From an uncultured Muribaculaceae bacterium (lineage in GTDB: Bacteria > Bacteroidota > Bacteroidia > Bacteroidales > Muribaculaceae), in assembly GCA_910583795.1 (NCBI GenBank), contig CAJTZQ010000039.1:1-33772 (forward strand): 33,772 nucleotides of DNA. Direction: 5' to 3'. Below, piece by piece: positions 8,059 to 16,414 of this stretch; the stretch's first letter is position 1, and the number at the start of each line of letters is the position of its first letter. The position numbers and the translations under genes are program-made. The notes below the pieces were generated by a model. The model worked only from the letters and a program-made list of their open reading frames with translations. It had not been told where the DNA came from and did no database searches.

Positions 8059-11000
8059 TTAGAAATTAACAGAAAGTCCGACATTAAAGATTCTTGAAGG
8101 TGGGAAGCTTGAATAATCGATACCATCGATTCCTACTTCTGGATCAAGTCCTTTATAACCGGTGATTGTTGCAACATTCTCGCAAGATACGAGTATTCTT
8201 GCACTCTCGAAGCTTATTTTCTTAAGCCAGCTGTCGGGGAGATTATATGCGAGTGTAATGTTTTTCAAACGCAGATAGGCGCCGTTTTCAACCCATCGGT
8301 CGCTGATACGGTTATTGCCGTTTGGGTCCGCCCACACGGCGCGGGGCATTGAATAGGATGTGCCTTCTCCATGCCAACGGTGGGCAGTGGAAGCAGCCTG
8401 ATTATAGGCAGCCGACATGCTTTCCATCACCGAGCGGGTACGGTTGTATATCTTGTTGCCTGCCACTCCCTGAAGATAGATCGACAATTCAAATCCCTTA
8501 TATGTGAATCGGTTGTTCATAGAATAGAGCCATGTCGGGTTAGGATTGCCAATTACAGTACGGTCAGATTCATTGATGACGCCATCGTTGTTGAGGTCGC
8601 GGAACCGTATGTCGCCCGGTTCGGCTCCCGGCTGAGATGCATGCGTCTTCACCTCTTCGGCAGTCTGGAAGATACCGTCTGACACATATCCGTAGAACAC
8701 GTTGATAGGATAATCGGCGGCAAGCATTGTGGCATACGCACCACCGAACTGGTTTCTCCAAAGCGGAGTGTCGCTGTTGAGATCTTTGATCTTGTTTTTG
8801 TTATATGTAAGGTTAAGATCTGTCTCCCATCCTAATTCACCGGTAAGATTGACTGAGCTTGCTGAAAGTTCCCATCCTATGTTGCGCACCTTTCCTGCGT
8901 TTGTATAAGTATCAAAAGTATCCTCAAAACCTGTAGTGATCGGGAATGCCGCCTTTACGAGCATGTGGTTGGTGTTTTTGATATATCCGTCAAGGCTCAC
9001 GTTAAGTCGGGAATTGAAGAAAGATAGATCCACTCCGGCATTAAACTGCTCGATTTCTTCCCAATGGATAGCGGAATTGGCGAGCACCTGAGAATAGAGT
9101 GCAGATTGCTGTGCATTGTCGAGGGTTGTGCCGAAAGGGTATAGTAGAGTCACGAGAGTCTGGATGTGGTCATAGTTTCCTACAGATGCCTGGCTACCCG
9201 TCTTACCCCATCCGAGACGCAGCTTAAGATCATTGATTGCCTTGTCTTTCGGGAAGAAATCTTCAGAAGATATTTTCCAAGCAGCCGACATTGAAGGGAA
9301 AGTGCCCCAGCGGTTTGACTTTCCGAAGCGGCTTGAGCCGTCGCGGCGGATGGTGGCTGTGAGAAGATAGCGGTCGTCAAACGTATAGTTTGCGCGTGCC
9401 ATGTATGAAAGGAGCGCCCATTCGCTCTGTGAACCGTCAAGATTGTAGATTTTTTCACCATTAGTCAGCTGATGCACGGTGTCAAAAAGAAATCCGTTCA
9501 TCTGTCCGTTCATCCAATAGGCATGGTTCCATTGAGCCGACATACCTGCCATCACGTTTATCTGGTTTTTGCCGAAGGTATGGTCAAAGGTGAAGTAGTT
9601 ATCCCAAAGATAAGTAAAGTTTCTGTTGGATGACTGGTATTGTGAACTTTCCTCTACAGGGGTCGGTTTCCAGTTATATTTCGGAGAAAAACTGTCGTCA
9701 AACCAAAATTTACCGTCGAACCCGAATAGTGAACGGAATTGCAGCCATTCCGGCACAAGAATAAAATCACCGGCAATATTTGCAAGGAAATTATATCCAT
9801 TTGTTGCGCTGCGATACACGTCGTTGGAGCCAACCGGGTTGCGTACGCTGCCATACCATTCAGAGTTGCCTGAAGGTCCGCTCCATTCTCCATCTTTTTC
9901 TTTGACCGGGAATGTAGGCAACGCTCTCATGGCGTCCCACATGCTATAGGCACCGTTCTTTTTGATGTCGGCACTGAAAAGGATATTGCTTGAAAGTTTG
10001 AGCCAGCTTTTCAGTTTCACATCATTGTTAGCCTGGAAAGTGAAACGACGATAGTTTACATGTTTCACTACGCCTGTCTGGTTGAGAAAGCCTGCGGAGA
10101 AATAGTAGTGGGATTTATCGTTTCCTCCCGAATAGCTTACGTTGTAGTTCTGCATAACACCGGTCTGAAGTAACTCGTCGACCCAGTTTGTGGAAGTGGT
10201 CAGGGAAGAGGGATCCGCCCATTCCGGATTGGTGTTGTGACCTGCCTGAGAAAGCATGTCATTGCTGAGAGATGCATATCCTGCAGCGTCAAGAAGATTC
10301 ATTTTCTTAGATACGTTTGAAAACGCAGCGTTTGCCGCTACTGTGAGACGCGCTGTTCCTGCCACACCTTTACGAGTTGTGATCATCACCACGCCGTTGG
10401 CTCCTCGGGAACCATAGATTGCGGTAGCTGATGCATCTTTAAGCACATCAAGACGCTCGATATCCTGAGGGTTGAGGGCGTTAAGTCCGAGATCTGTCGG
10501 CACTCCGTCGATCACTATAAGAGGATCGGAGTTGTTGATTGAACCGAGTCCACGCACCTTGATGGTGACGTTATCGCCCGGTTTTTCTCCGCCGACGATA
10601 TTCACACCTGCAATTTTACCCTGAAGTGCCTGTCCGACATTGTTGACCGGGACATCCTTGATGTCTTTACCTCCGATAGACCCTACAGCACCTGTAAGGT
10701 CGCTCTTCTTGAGGGTTCCATAACCGATCACAACCAGTTCATCGAGCAATGAAGTGTTTTCCTGCATGGTCACGTTGATTACGGTGCGTTGTTCGATGGC
10801 TATGGTCTGTGTCTCATATCCCACGTATGAGAATCGAAGGGTGCCGAGGGCGTCGGCTTTAATAGTATAGTTGCCCTCATAGTCAGTGACGGTTCCGTTA
10901 GCCGTTCCCTGCGCCATCACAGTGGCGCCGATAATAGGTTCTCCCGTCGGGTCTGTTACTGTACCCGACACACTTATCTGTTGTGCCATCGCAAACTGAC

Positions 11001-11061
11001 TACATGTCAGCAGAGCGCCCAACAGAAGGAATAGTTTCCATGATTGTTTTAGGGGTTTCAT
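8059..11061 (-). CDS. SusC/RagA-family TonB-dependent outer-membrane transporter
   Basis: This 1000-residue TonB-dependent transporter imports the oligosaccharides released at the surface. In order it has a signal peptide (about 1-26), a carboxypeptidase-regulatory-like domain (about 29-105, SVSGTVTDPTGEPIIGATV), a plug domain (about 120-235, with DELVVIGYGT as TonB-box-like lead and ITTRKG at its end), and a large beta-barrel ending in Phe. The conserved RFRDLNNDGVI phrase of SusC proteins is present near residue 830. It is the first gene of the operon susC-susD-susE-GH66-GH97. It has its own promoter 33 bp upstream and lies downstream of the terminated susR-like gene. There is no anti-sigma/ECF pair, so control by the SusR-like protein is likely. 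Confidence 0.96.
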   Translation of the reverse strand: MKPLKQSWKLFLLLGALLTCSQFAMAQQISVSGTVTDPTGEPIIGATVMAQGTANGTVTDYEGNYTIKADALGTLRFSYVGYETQTIAIEQRTVINVTMQENTSLLDELVVIGYGTLKKSDLTGAVGSIGGKDIKDVPVNNVGQALQGKIAGVNIVGGEKPGDNVTIKVRGLGSINNSDPLIVIDGVPTDLGLNALNPQDIERLDVLKDASATAIYGSRGANGVVMITTRKGVAGTARLTVAANAAFSNVSKKMNLLDAAGYASLSNDMLSQAGHNTNPEWADPSSLTTSTNWVDELLQTGVMQNYNVSYSGGNDKSHYYFSAGFLNQTGVVKHVNYRRFTFQANNDVKLKSWLKLSSNILFSADIKKNGAYSMWDAMRALPTFPVKEKDGEWSGPSGNSEWYGSVRNPVGSNDVYRSATNGYNFLANIAGDFILVPEWLQFRSLFGFDGKFWFDDSFSPKYNWKPTPVEESSQYQSSNRNFTYLWDNYFTFDHTFGKNQINVMAGMSAQWNHAYWMNGQMNGFLFDTVHQLTNGEKIYNLDGSQSEWALLSYMARANYTFDDRYLLTATIRRDGSSRFGKSNRWGTFPSMSAAWKISSEDFFPKDKAINDLKLRLGWGKTGSQASVGNYDHIQTLVTLLYPFGTTLDNAQQSALYSQVLANSAIHWEEIEQFNAGVDLSFFNSRLNVSLDGYIKNTNHMLVKAAFPITTGFEDTFDTYTNAGKVRNIGWELSASSVNLTGELGWETDLNLTYNKNKIKDLNSDTPLWRNQFGGAYATMLAADYPINVFYGYVSDGIFQTAEEVKTHASQPGAEPGDIRFRDLNNDGVINESDRTVIGNPNPTWLYSMNNRFTYKGFELSIYLQGVAGNKIYNRTRSVMESMSAAYNQAASTAHRWHGEGTSYSMPRAVWADPNGNNRISDRWVENGAYLRLKNITLAYNLPDSWLKKISFESARILVSCENVATITGYKGLDPEVGIDGIDYSSFPPSRIFNVGLSVNF

Positions 11062-11093
11062 AATATTAAATTGTTAACATAGAATCTTTGAAG

Positions 11094-11126
11094 CAAAATT
11101 ATATAATGAAATCCCGTTGGTCAACG
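11094..11126 (-). promoter_or_regulatory. susC promoter with inverted repeat over the -33 box
   Basis: On the minus strand TTG (11124-11122), a 20-bp spacer and TAATTTTG (11101-11094) match the Bacteroides promoter consensus. The start of transcription would lie near 11088, leaving a leader of about 27 nt. A perfect 5-bp inverted repeat with a 2-bp spacer (CGTTG-AC-CAACG, 11126-11115) covers the -33 box. It is a candidate site for the SusR-like activator. Confidence 0.7.
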
Positions 11127-11286
11127 CCTGTGATTTAAAAAGTAGTGTAATAGACCCTCTGTTTAATTGTATATTGTTGATAATAAGTGATGTGTCGATG
11201 GAGCCGGATGCTTTTTATGTAGTTTCAGTGGAGTGGAAAATAGTTGGATAAGGGCTATTATCTGATTTTTTACGAATATGCCTGCA

Positions 11287-11312
11287 TAAAAAAGACGCCG
11301 TTACAGCGTCTT
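11287..11312 (-). terminator. Terminator of the susR-like gene
   Basis: A 7-bp stem (AAGACGC with GCGTCTT) and a 7-nt loop are followed on the minus strand by a run of six T. The stem begins inside the stop codon of the regulator gene. It separates the regulator transcript from the susC operon. Confidence 0.8.
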
Positions 11313-13095
11313 AGTTACCATTTCCGGAATTGTCGGCAAGACCGATCTTCATCACTTCCGACTCAAGCTTTGCACGGTCTCCTTTTGCTTTATTTCTCAC
11401 TTTCGTACGATAGTTGTAGATTGTGGTTAGAGAGTAACGCAGGAATTTAGCAATCTTGTCGCTGTCGGATATACCGAGCCTTATAAGCGCGAAAATTCTC
11501 AACTCAGTATTGAGTGTCCCTTTCTTTTTAGGTATTATCGACTCTTCGGGGAGTAGCAGATTATTGAAGTCTTCGACAAATGTCGGGAACAGTTTCAGGA
11601 ATGTTGAGTCGAAAGTGTCGTAAAAGTCTCGCAAACGCTCATCTACAATTTCGGTCGACTTAAGTTTATCCTTGATATCCCCAAGTTTTCCTGCCGATGC
11701 AAGTTTTAGGAGAGTCTTTCGGTAAGTGTCAAGACTGTCTATATACGACAGGCATTGATCCATGTATCTGCCGATATAAATCTCTTTCAAATGAGAATTT
11801 TCTGCAATTTCCTTATTGGCAGACGACAATTTATCATTAGACTGGCGCAACTGGCTGTTGAGATTATCCTTCTGTCGGGACGCTTCCGTGATTTCTTTGT
11901 TGGCACAATTCAGTTTTTCGTTTGCCTCTTTTAGTTTTTCGTTAGATTCCTTCAATTCTGAATTAAGATTATTAAGCCTGTCGTTGGCATCGGCAAGTTC
12001 TTTTCTTGATTTTGAAATCACCTTCATCTGTTTCCACAGATAGATAAATGCCCCTATCAATATCACTGACAATATTGTTATTGCCCAAAGCGCTTGAACA
12101 AGAGAATCCTGTTGCTTTTTTATTTTATCGATATAAATACCTGTAAGTTCAGGATAGGAGGCGTTCAGCTCTACAATTCTCTGACGGGCATTGCTCTTGG
12201 TGGCATCATCGACGGCTATGTTCATAAACTTATATGCGCGTTCCAGATCCCCCTCTTTATAGAGCAGGAGAGCAAGTTGCCTTAATGATACATATTCCCT
12301 CACTGCAGCTTTCATATCCCCTATAGAAGATATAATCAATTGCTCTTTCAATTTGGGTAGGTCATTAAGATGCTCGTAAGATTGTGCGAGAGTCCAGGCA
12401 CATATAGCTTTCTCATGTTCCGATAATTCATGTGTGTTGACATATTCCGTCATTGTCTCAACCGCCTTGTCGTATTGTGCGAAAGCATTATATTGGTCAG
12501 CCTTTGAGATGACAAAAGCAAGAGACTCCGGATCATTCACTTTCATCAGGGAATCGCGATAGGAATTTGTCAGCGCATTATATTGGGCACGCAATGGAGA
12601 GAATGCTGAAAATTCGGCAAGATTCCCTGCCAGGGTTCTCTTTATGTAGAAATAATAGGGCAAGAGATAATCCGGAAGTTCTTTTGATGATATGGCGTTG
12701 ATCAGAGAGGATGCTTCCTGATACATTCCCACGGCATTAAGCACATTAGCCTGATTCATTCTTGCGTTGGCAATATATACAGGATTTCCTATCTTCTTCG
12801 CTATCCTTTCCCTTTGCAGGCTATAATAGAAGGCAGAGTCAGTGTTAAAAGGTTTGTATGTGTCAAGCAGATTTCCGAGAATCTCGTATCTTAGTGAATC
12901 GGATGCGGCTGCCGCGAGTTCAGATTTTAAATTGCGTATTTTTGCTTCCCTTTCTTGTATGTAGATTTCACGGTTGGCAATAACGCTGTCCAACTGATTC
13001 ATAAGGGAATCAATCGGATTGCTCCTTTGCGCAAAAGCTTGTAGGCAAAGAGCAAAAAAGCAGATAAAAAAACATATAACCAAACGCTTTATCAC
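11311..13095 (-). CDS. SusR-like membrane-spanning transcriptional regulator
   Basis: This 594-residue protein has the layout of SusR-type PUL regulators, which sense an oligosaccharide in the periplasm and activate the sus genes. There is a signal anchor at 1-22 and a TPR-rich sensor region at about 60-320 with Asn/Gln/Tyr-rich helical repeats. One membrane helix lies at about 335-354 (ALWAITILSVILIGAF). A long coiled coil follows (360-436, with near-repeated LNSELKESNEKL and LNSQLRQSNDKL). A cytoplasmic helix-turn-helix covers about 540-572 (GISDSDKIAKFLRYS followed by TTIYNYRTKVRNKAK). The C-terminal part resembles the domain called DUF6377. It has its own promoter and terminator between GH31 and susC. 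The same gene type sits beside susC in the dextran locus of B. thetaiotaomicron, which supports a role as local activator. Confidence 0.9.
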   Translation of the reverse strand: MIKRLVICFFICFFALCLQAFAQRSNPIDSLMNQLDSVIANREIYIQEREAKIRNLKSELAAAASDSLRYEILGNLLDTYKPFNTDSAFYYSLQRERIAKKIGNPVYIANARMNQANVLNAVGMYQEASSLINAISSKELPDYLLPYYFYIKRTLAGNLAEFSAFSPLRAQYNALTNSYRDSLMKVNDPESLAFVISKADQYNAFAQYDKAVETMTEYVNTHELSEHEKAICAWTLAQSYEHLNDLPKLKEQLIISSIGDMKAAVREYVSLRQLALLLYKEGDLERAYKFMNIAVDDATKSNARQRIVELNASYPELTGIYIDKIKKQQDSLVQALWAITILSVILIGAFIYLWKQMKVISKSRKELADANDRLNNLNSELKESNEKLKEANEKLNCANKEITEASRQKDNLNSQLRQSNDKLSSANKEIAENSHLKEIYIGRYMDQCLSYIDSLDTYRKTLLKLASAGKLGDIKDKLKSTEIVDERLRDFYDTFDSTFLKLFPTFVEDFNNLLLPEESIIPKKKGTLNTELRIFALIRLGISDSDKIAKFLRYSLTTIYNYRTKVRNKAKGDRAKLESEVMKIGLADNSGNGN

Positions 13096-13102
13096 AATAC
13101 TA

Positions 13103-13132
13103 CAAAAGTAATAAATTCTTTAAAAATCTCAA
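13103..13132 (-). promoter_or_regulatory. Promoter of the susR-like gene
   Basis: On the minus strand TTG (13132-13130), a 19-bp spacer and TACTTTTG (13110-13103) match the Bacteroides consensus exactly. The -7 box ends 7 bp before the ATG at 13095, so the message would be leaderless or nearly so. The -33 box lies inside the base of the perfect hairpin at 13128-13180. Confidence 0.75.
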
Positions 13133-13180
13133 AACTTAACCTTCAACTTTCGCATCGAAAGTTGAAGGTTAAGTTTTGAG
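13128..13180. repeat. Perfect 25-bp inverted repeat with 3-nt loop
   Basis: The arms 13128-13152 and 13156-13180 are exactly complementary over 25 bp, separated only by CAT. The arm begins CTCAAAACTTAACC. On the minus strand the hairpin is followed by ATTTTT, so it could terminate GH31 transcription. Its base also contains the -33 box of the susR-like promoter, and its other edge abuts palindrome P2. Such a perfect long stem could form a DNA cruciform or be a regulator site. Confidence 0.9.
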
Positions 13181-13341
13181 AAACTGTTTAAAATTTATTT
13201 TGTCTTGTCATGGAGGTCTTTGTCAGCATCTTTATGATATTTATTCAGTCATTATGGAACCCCATAACTCTTTCATAAATATCAAAAATATGCTCGACAA
13301 ATCCTCTCAATTTCTTCGACAAATAAATTTAAACAGTTTCT
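13179..13341. repeat. Long imperfect palindrome P2 (about 163 bp)
   Basis: This copy and P3 (20676-20839) differ at about 7 positions, roughly 96% identity. The ends are inverted (AGAAACTGTTTAAA on the left and its complement on the right). The halves stay complementary inwards through GATATTTAT to the apex ATTATGG-AACC-CCATAA. It lies in the gap between GH31 and the susR-like gene. It has no coding capacity, and no clear target-site duplication was found. Confidence 0.88.
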
Positions 13342-13379
13342 TAGAAAAAGATATTATTGCGCAATAGGCTAATTGGCAT

Positions 13380-15701
13380 TTAGTATTTAACCTTAATCGT
13401 AGTTCTATTATCGCAATCTGTTGTAGGTAAATTTATCTTTAATTCTTTATCAGATTTAAGATAAGTAAATAAAGATTTATCTAATCTTTTTCCGTTGATT
13501 TCTATACGTTTGGGAGCTTTGACATCTATAATGTTCAGTAACCAGGCTCTTTTTTGCAAAAGATTTGTCGCTGTGCCCTTACGCGGTTCAATTGTGATTG
13601 TCTCAGTGTCGCCATTCACTTGATGCTCGAATTGAGTTGTGGCAAATTCAGTTGAATAATCACTATTGTCGCCCGCATCTTCATAGAGAGAGCCGGTGCC
13701 ATTTTCTCCGGCAACGACATTCAAAATTATTTCGTCAGGTTTTTCAGTAACTCTTTTTACGGAGGAAGGGTTAAACGGTATGACAGCCCCTGCTTTAAAG
13801 AAGTAAGGGATTTCATCCAATGTAAACTTCATGTTTTTCACACAAGGACCTTCAATGAGTTGACCGGTTGCGACACTCCACCATTTGCCGGCAGGAAACC
13901 AAATCTCTTTTTCTACAGTATTTCCATCGTAAGAGGCATGCGTTATCGGGGCGACAAGGATATCATCTCCGAAGAAGTATTCCCCTTCATATTTGTATGC
14001 CTCCTCGTCATCAGGAAATTCGTAATACAAAGGACGGCATATTCCGATTCCGGTATCGTAAGTCTTACGAGCCATTGTGTAGATATAAGGGAACAGGGCG
14101 TATCTGAGCTTGACGGCATCGCGCATCTTGTCAAAATTGCTGAATTTCCACATGCGTCGCTCAATACGGTCTTCTTTTGTGGCATGACTTCGAAAAATGG
14201 GTGAGAAAACCCCATATTGAATCCATCTGAGCACCAATTCAGGATCATTGACAATAGAGTCGTTAGTGAAAGCGTGTCCTCCAAGGTCATGTCCCCAGAA
14301 GGCATATCCCACATTGGAAGCTGTTGAAGTGAAATATGGTTGAAACGCAAGGGTGGGGAAGTTGATCAATGCATCTCCAGAGAAGCCTATCTGGTATCGA
14401 TGGCTGCCTAACCCTCCCCATCGATGGAAAATAACCGGACGCCGCTCAGGTCGGTTCTTCTTCATGTCATTGAAGAATACGTGATTGCACCAGAATGTCT
14501 CACCTAAATCAGGAGTAAGTTTGCTCGTGAGATGTTGCTGCCAATCAAGCCACCAGAAATCTACACCTTCCTTCTCGTGATCCCTTATGACACGATTGAA
14601 GAATGATTTTGTGAAATCAGGATAATCAAGGCTCCACTCGATTGTACCATCTTTATCATACTTCCCGTTAAGGTCTGATTTCATAAATTTGTAGTAATCA
14701 GGAGATTCATGACTATTTATTCCGTCTGCAGGATGCAGGTTAAGAGACAGTCTCATGCCGTTGTCGTGTATCTCCTGAAGTAGTTTTTCCGGCTCAGGCA
14801 GCAGATTGGTGTTCCAAGACCATCCGGTCCATCCCCCTATTCCTTCCGACATGCTGTCGGCGTTGCCGTTCCAATGCCAATCCATGTCAAGAATCAAGAC
14901 ATCTGTCGGAATGTCGTTTGAGTTGAGTTCCGACATGATTTGACGATAATCTTCATCAGAGTATGATGCGTAGCGGCTATACCAGTAACCGAATACATAG
15001 TCAGGGGGTAAAGGAATTTTGCCCGCGATCTTTGTGAAATCCCCGATAGCTTTTTTGTAGTCTGAACCATATCCAAAGAAATAGAGGTCTAACGCATCAG
15101 GATCTTTACGCTCAGTCCACCAGTCAAAACCGACTTCACTGTTTGGTGTCAGTGCGAATGACCGGCTTCCGTCAGGACGTCTATTATTCCATGAATCATC
15201 AATCACCGCCCATCCCGAACGAGATATTATTCCGTTTTCAAGTTGGGAACGTTTATTGTCGCCATCGCTGCCGTCGAGAGTCCTGCATGTCCCCTTAAGA
15301 TTCAGAGGATCCGGCTTCCCCGGATACCATACTTCTTTATTGCCATTATGATTCAGGGTGATGGTAAGATTGTTGTTCACTCCTTCCTGAATCCTCGGAT
15401 CCGTTCCTTTACGGTATTTCAGAGCGAGTTTGTCTGTGTTTATATACATAAATTCAGCATCTTCGCTTTTTGAAAAATCTGGTACTTCATCCATTTCCCT
15501 ATTGATTATAGCAAATGTTGCCTGGTCTTCGAACTGAGCTTTGTCGCTATATTCAATGCGGATCATTTCAGGGGTAAGGACGGTGAACCTGGCATTCCCG
15601 GAAATTACGGTTGATTCCGGTTTGGCAACCGGGTTTTGCGCGATGATCCCCAACGTGGAAACCATACAAATTGGGATTGATAAAAATTTTAATAGATTCA
15701 T
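13380..15701 (-). CDS. GH31 alpha-glucosidase
   Basis: This 773-residue enzyme of family GH31 cleaves non-reducing alpha-glucosyl residues with retention. It has a signal peptide (about 1-21, ending GIIAQ) and no lipobox, so it is probably periplasmic. An N-terminal beta-sandwich (about 30-230) precedes the barrel. The catalytic nucleophile is predicted at Asp386 (DFWWLDWQQ) and the acid/base at Asp443 (GFSGDALINF). The substrate-pocket phrase ILDMDWHWNG (about 270-279) is typical. The C-terminal sandwich domains include EYFFGDDILVAPI. It is the first gene of the locus in the direction of reading and has its own promoter. A GH31 also accompanies GH66 in the B. thetaiotaomicron dextran PUL, so isomalto-oligosaccharides are the likely substrate. 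Confidence 0.94.
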   Translation of the reverse strand: MNLLKFLSIPICMVSTLGIIAQNPVAKPESTVISGNARFTVLTPEMIRIEYSDKAQFEDQATFAIINREMDEVPDFSKSEDAEFMYINTDKLALKYRKGTDPRIQEGVNNNLTITLNHNGNKEVWYPGKPDPLNLKGTCRTLDGSDGDNKRSQLENGIISRSGWAVIDDSWNNRRPDGSRSFALTPNSEVGFDWWTERKDPDALDLYFFGYGSDYKKAIGDFTKIAGKIPLPPDYVFGYWYSRYASYSDEDYRQIMSELNSNDIPTDVLILDMDWHWNGNADSMSEGIGGWTGWSWNTNLLPEPEKLLQEIHDNGMRLSLNLHPADGINSHESPDYYKFMKSDLNGKYDKDGTIEWSLDYPDFTKSFFNRVIRDHEKEGVDFWWLDWQQHLTSKLTPDLGETFWCNHVFFNDMKKNRPERRPVIFHRWGGLGSHRYQIGFSGDALINFPTLAFQPYFTSTASNVGYAFWGHDLGGHAFTNDSIVNDPELVLRWIQYGVFSPIFRSHATKEDRIERRMWKFSNFDKMRDAVKLRYALFPYIYTMARKTYDTGIGICRPLYYEFPDDEEAYKYEGEYFFGDDILVAPITHASYDGNTVEKEIWFPAGKWWSVATGQLIEGPCVKNMKFTLDEIPYFFKAGAVIPFNPSSVKRVTEKPDEIILNVVAGENGTGSLYEDAGDNSDYSTEFATTQFEHQVNGDTETITIEPRKGTATNLLQKRAWLLNIIDVKAPKRIEINGKRLDKSLFTYLKSDKELKINLPTTDCDNRTTIKVKY

Positions 15702-15778
15702 AATTAAGGCTGAAAATCTTCCCGTCAGTAGAAAGGTTAAATTTACAATAGATATGGGTTAATCCCGATATCCCTATG

Positions 15779-15821
15779 CAAAAATAATTAAATAGCACCC
15801 ATTTAGTCAATGGATGCTATT
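15779..15821 (-). promoter_or_regulatory. GH31 promoter overlapping an inverted repeat
   Basis: On the minus strand TTG (15810-15808), a 21-bp spacer and TATTTTTG (15786-15779) fit the Bacteroides promoter. An inverted repeat (15791-15802 AATAGCACCCAT and 15810-15821 ATGGATGCTATT, 11 of 12 matching) spans the spacer and touches the -33 box. It may be an operator. Because it is followed by T-rich sequence on the minus strand, it may instead be the terminator of the lipoprotein remnant upstream. Confidence 0.6.
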
Positions 15822-15910
15822 GAAAAAGTAGTAATTAAAAATGTAATTATCTATATATTAGTGCGTTTTGTGAAAATAATTACAAAAATATATAGTTAGA
15901 TCTAAAACTA

Positions 15911-16037
15911 TTAATCGACTTTAAATTTGTAGATACGGAATGCGATGGTGTTTTCATCTATTTCCACCGGTAGGAAGCGGCATCCGATAAATTCGCCGTT
16001 ACTATAGCCAAGTAATTTAAAGTAAGGAGGCATCTCT
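15911..16037 (-). pseudogene. Duplicated C-terminal fragment of the propeller lipoprotein
   Basis: The last 40 codons plus stop are about 95% identical in DNA (roughly 6 differences) to the end of the intact lipoprotein gene at 18353-18479. The reading frame MPPYFKLLGYSNGEF through KFKVD and stop is kept. Homology stops sharply at 16037. Upstream lies unrelated GC-rich sequence with an in-frame stop, so no full protein can be made. It marks a duplication or insertion junction. Confidence 0.88.
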
Positions 16038-16205
16038 GTGTCATATAACTTGCAATGGGGCCGACAGAAACGCAGAGTTCATAAACTCGTGGAAATGGAT
16101 GCCAACGCTGACCGTTCGAGTGCGGGGGGAAGATAAAGAGAGGCTGCGTTGCGGGGAAATAACGCTTTCTTCGGACAGCCGCAACGGCAAGATGCCCAAA
16201 TCGGG
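16038..16205. other. Unassigned GC-rich block at a junction
   Basis: This block separates the lipoprotein tail from the left inverted repeat. It is richer in G and C than its surroundings and has no recognisable gene. A minus-strand frame (MLSDKTRFGHLAVAAV and onward) overlaps both this block and the lipoprotein fragment in a different frame, so it is not trusted. It is probably foreign or rearranged material. Confidence 0.4.
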
Positions 16206-16226
16206 TTTTATCGGATAGCAATAATT
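16206..16226 (+). repeat. Left 21-bp inverted repeat of the AlbA_2 segment
   Basis: The sequence with core TATCGGATAGCAATAATT is repeated perfectly in inverse orientation at 18118-18138. The two copies bracket 1891 bp containing a single gene. They could be ends of a small mobile unit or recombination sites. Confidence 0.8.
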
Positions 16227-16414
16227 TTTTATGCGAAACTCATCCGATTTTATGTTCGTATGAAAATTTTCATTAATTTTACAGACAAAGAATTATGTTA
16301 TGATTGAAAGGATAAATCGAATAAAAGTAGTCTGATAATTTTACTCTCGAAAGAAATAGAGATTAAAATTTTATTACTTTCGAAACATCTTAGCAAACTC
16401 ACCAATTTATAATT

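Noticed and set aside
8046..8126. Longer SusD start at 8126
   Set aside because: It would overlap the susC coding end and bury a normal signal peptide with lipobox.
15958..16221. Minus-strand 87-residue frame
   Set aside because: It crosses the lipoprotein remnant in the wrong frame and the GC-rich junction block; no signal or family.
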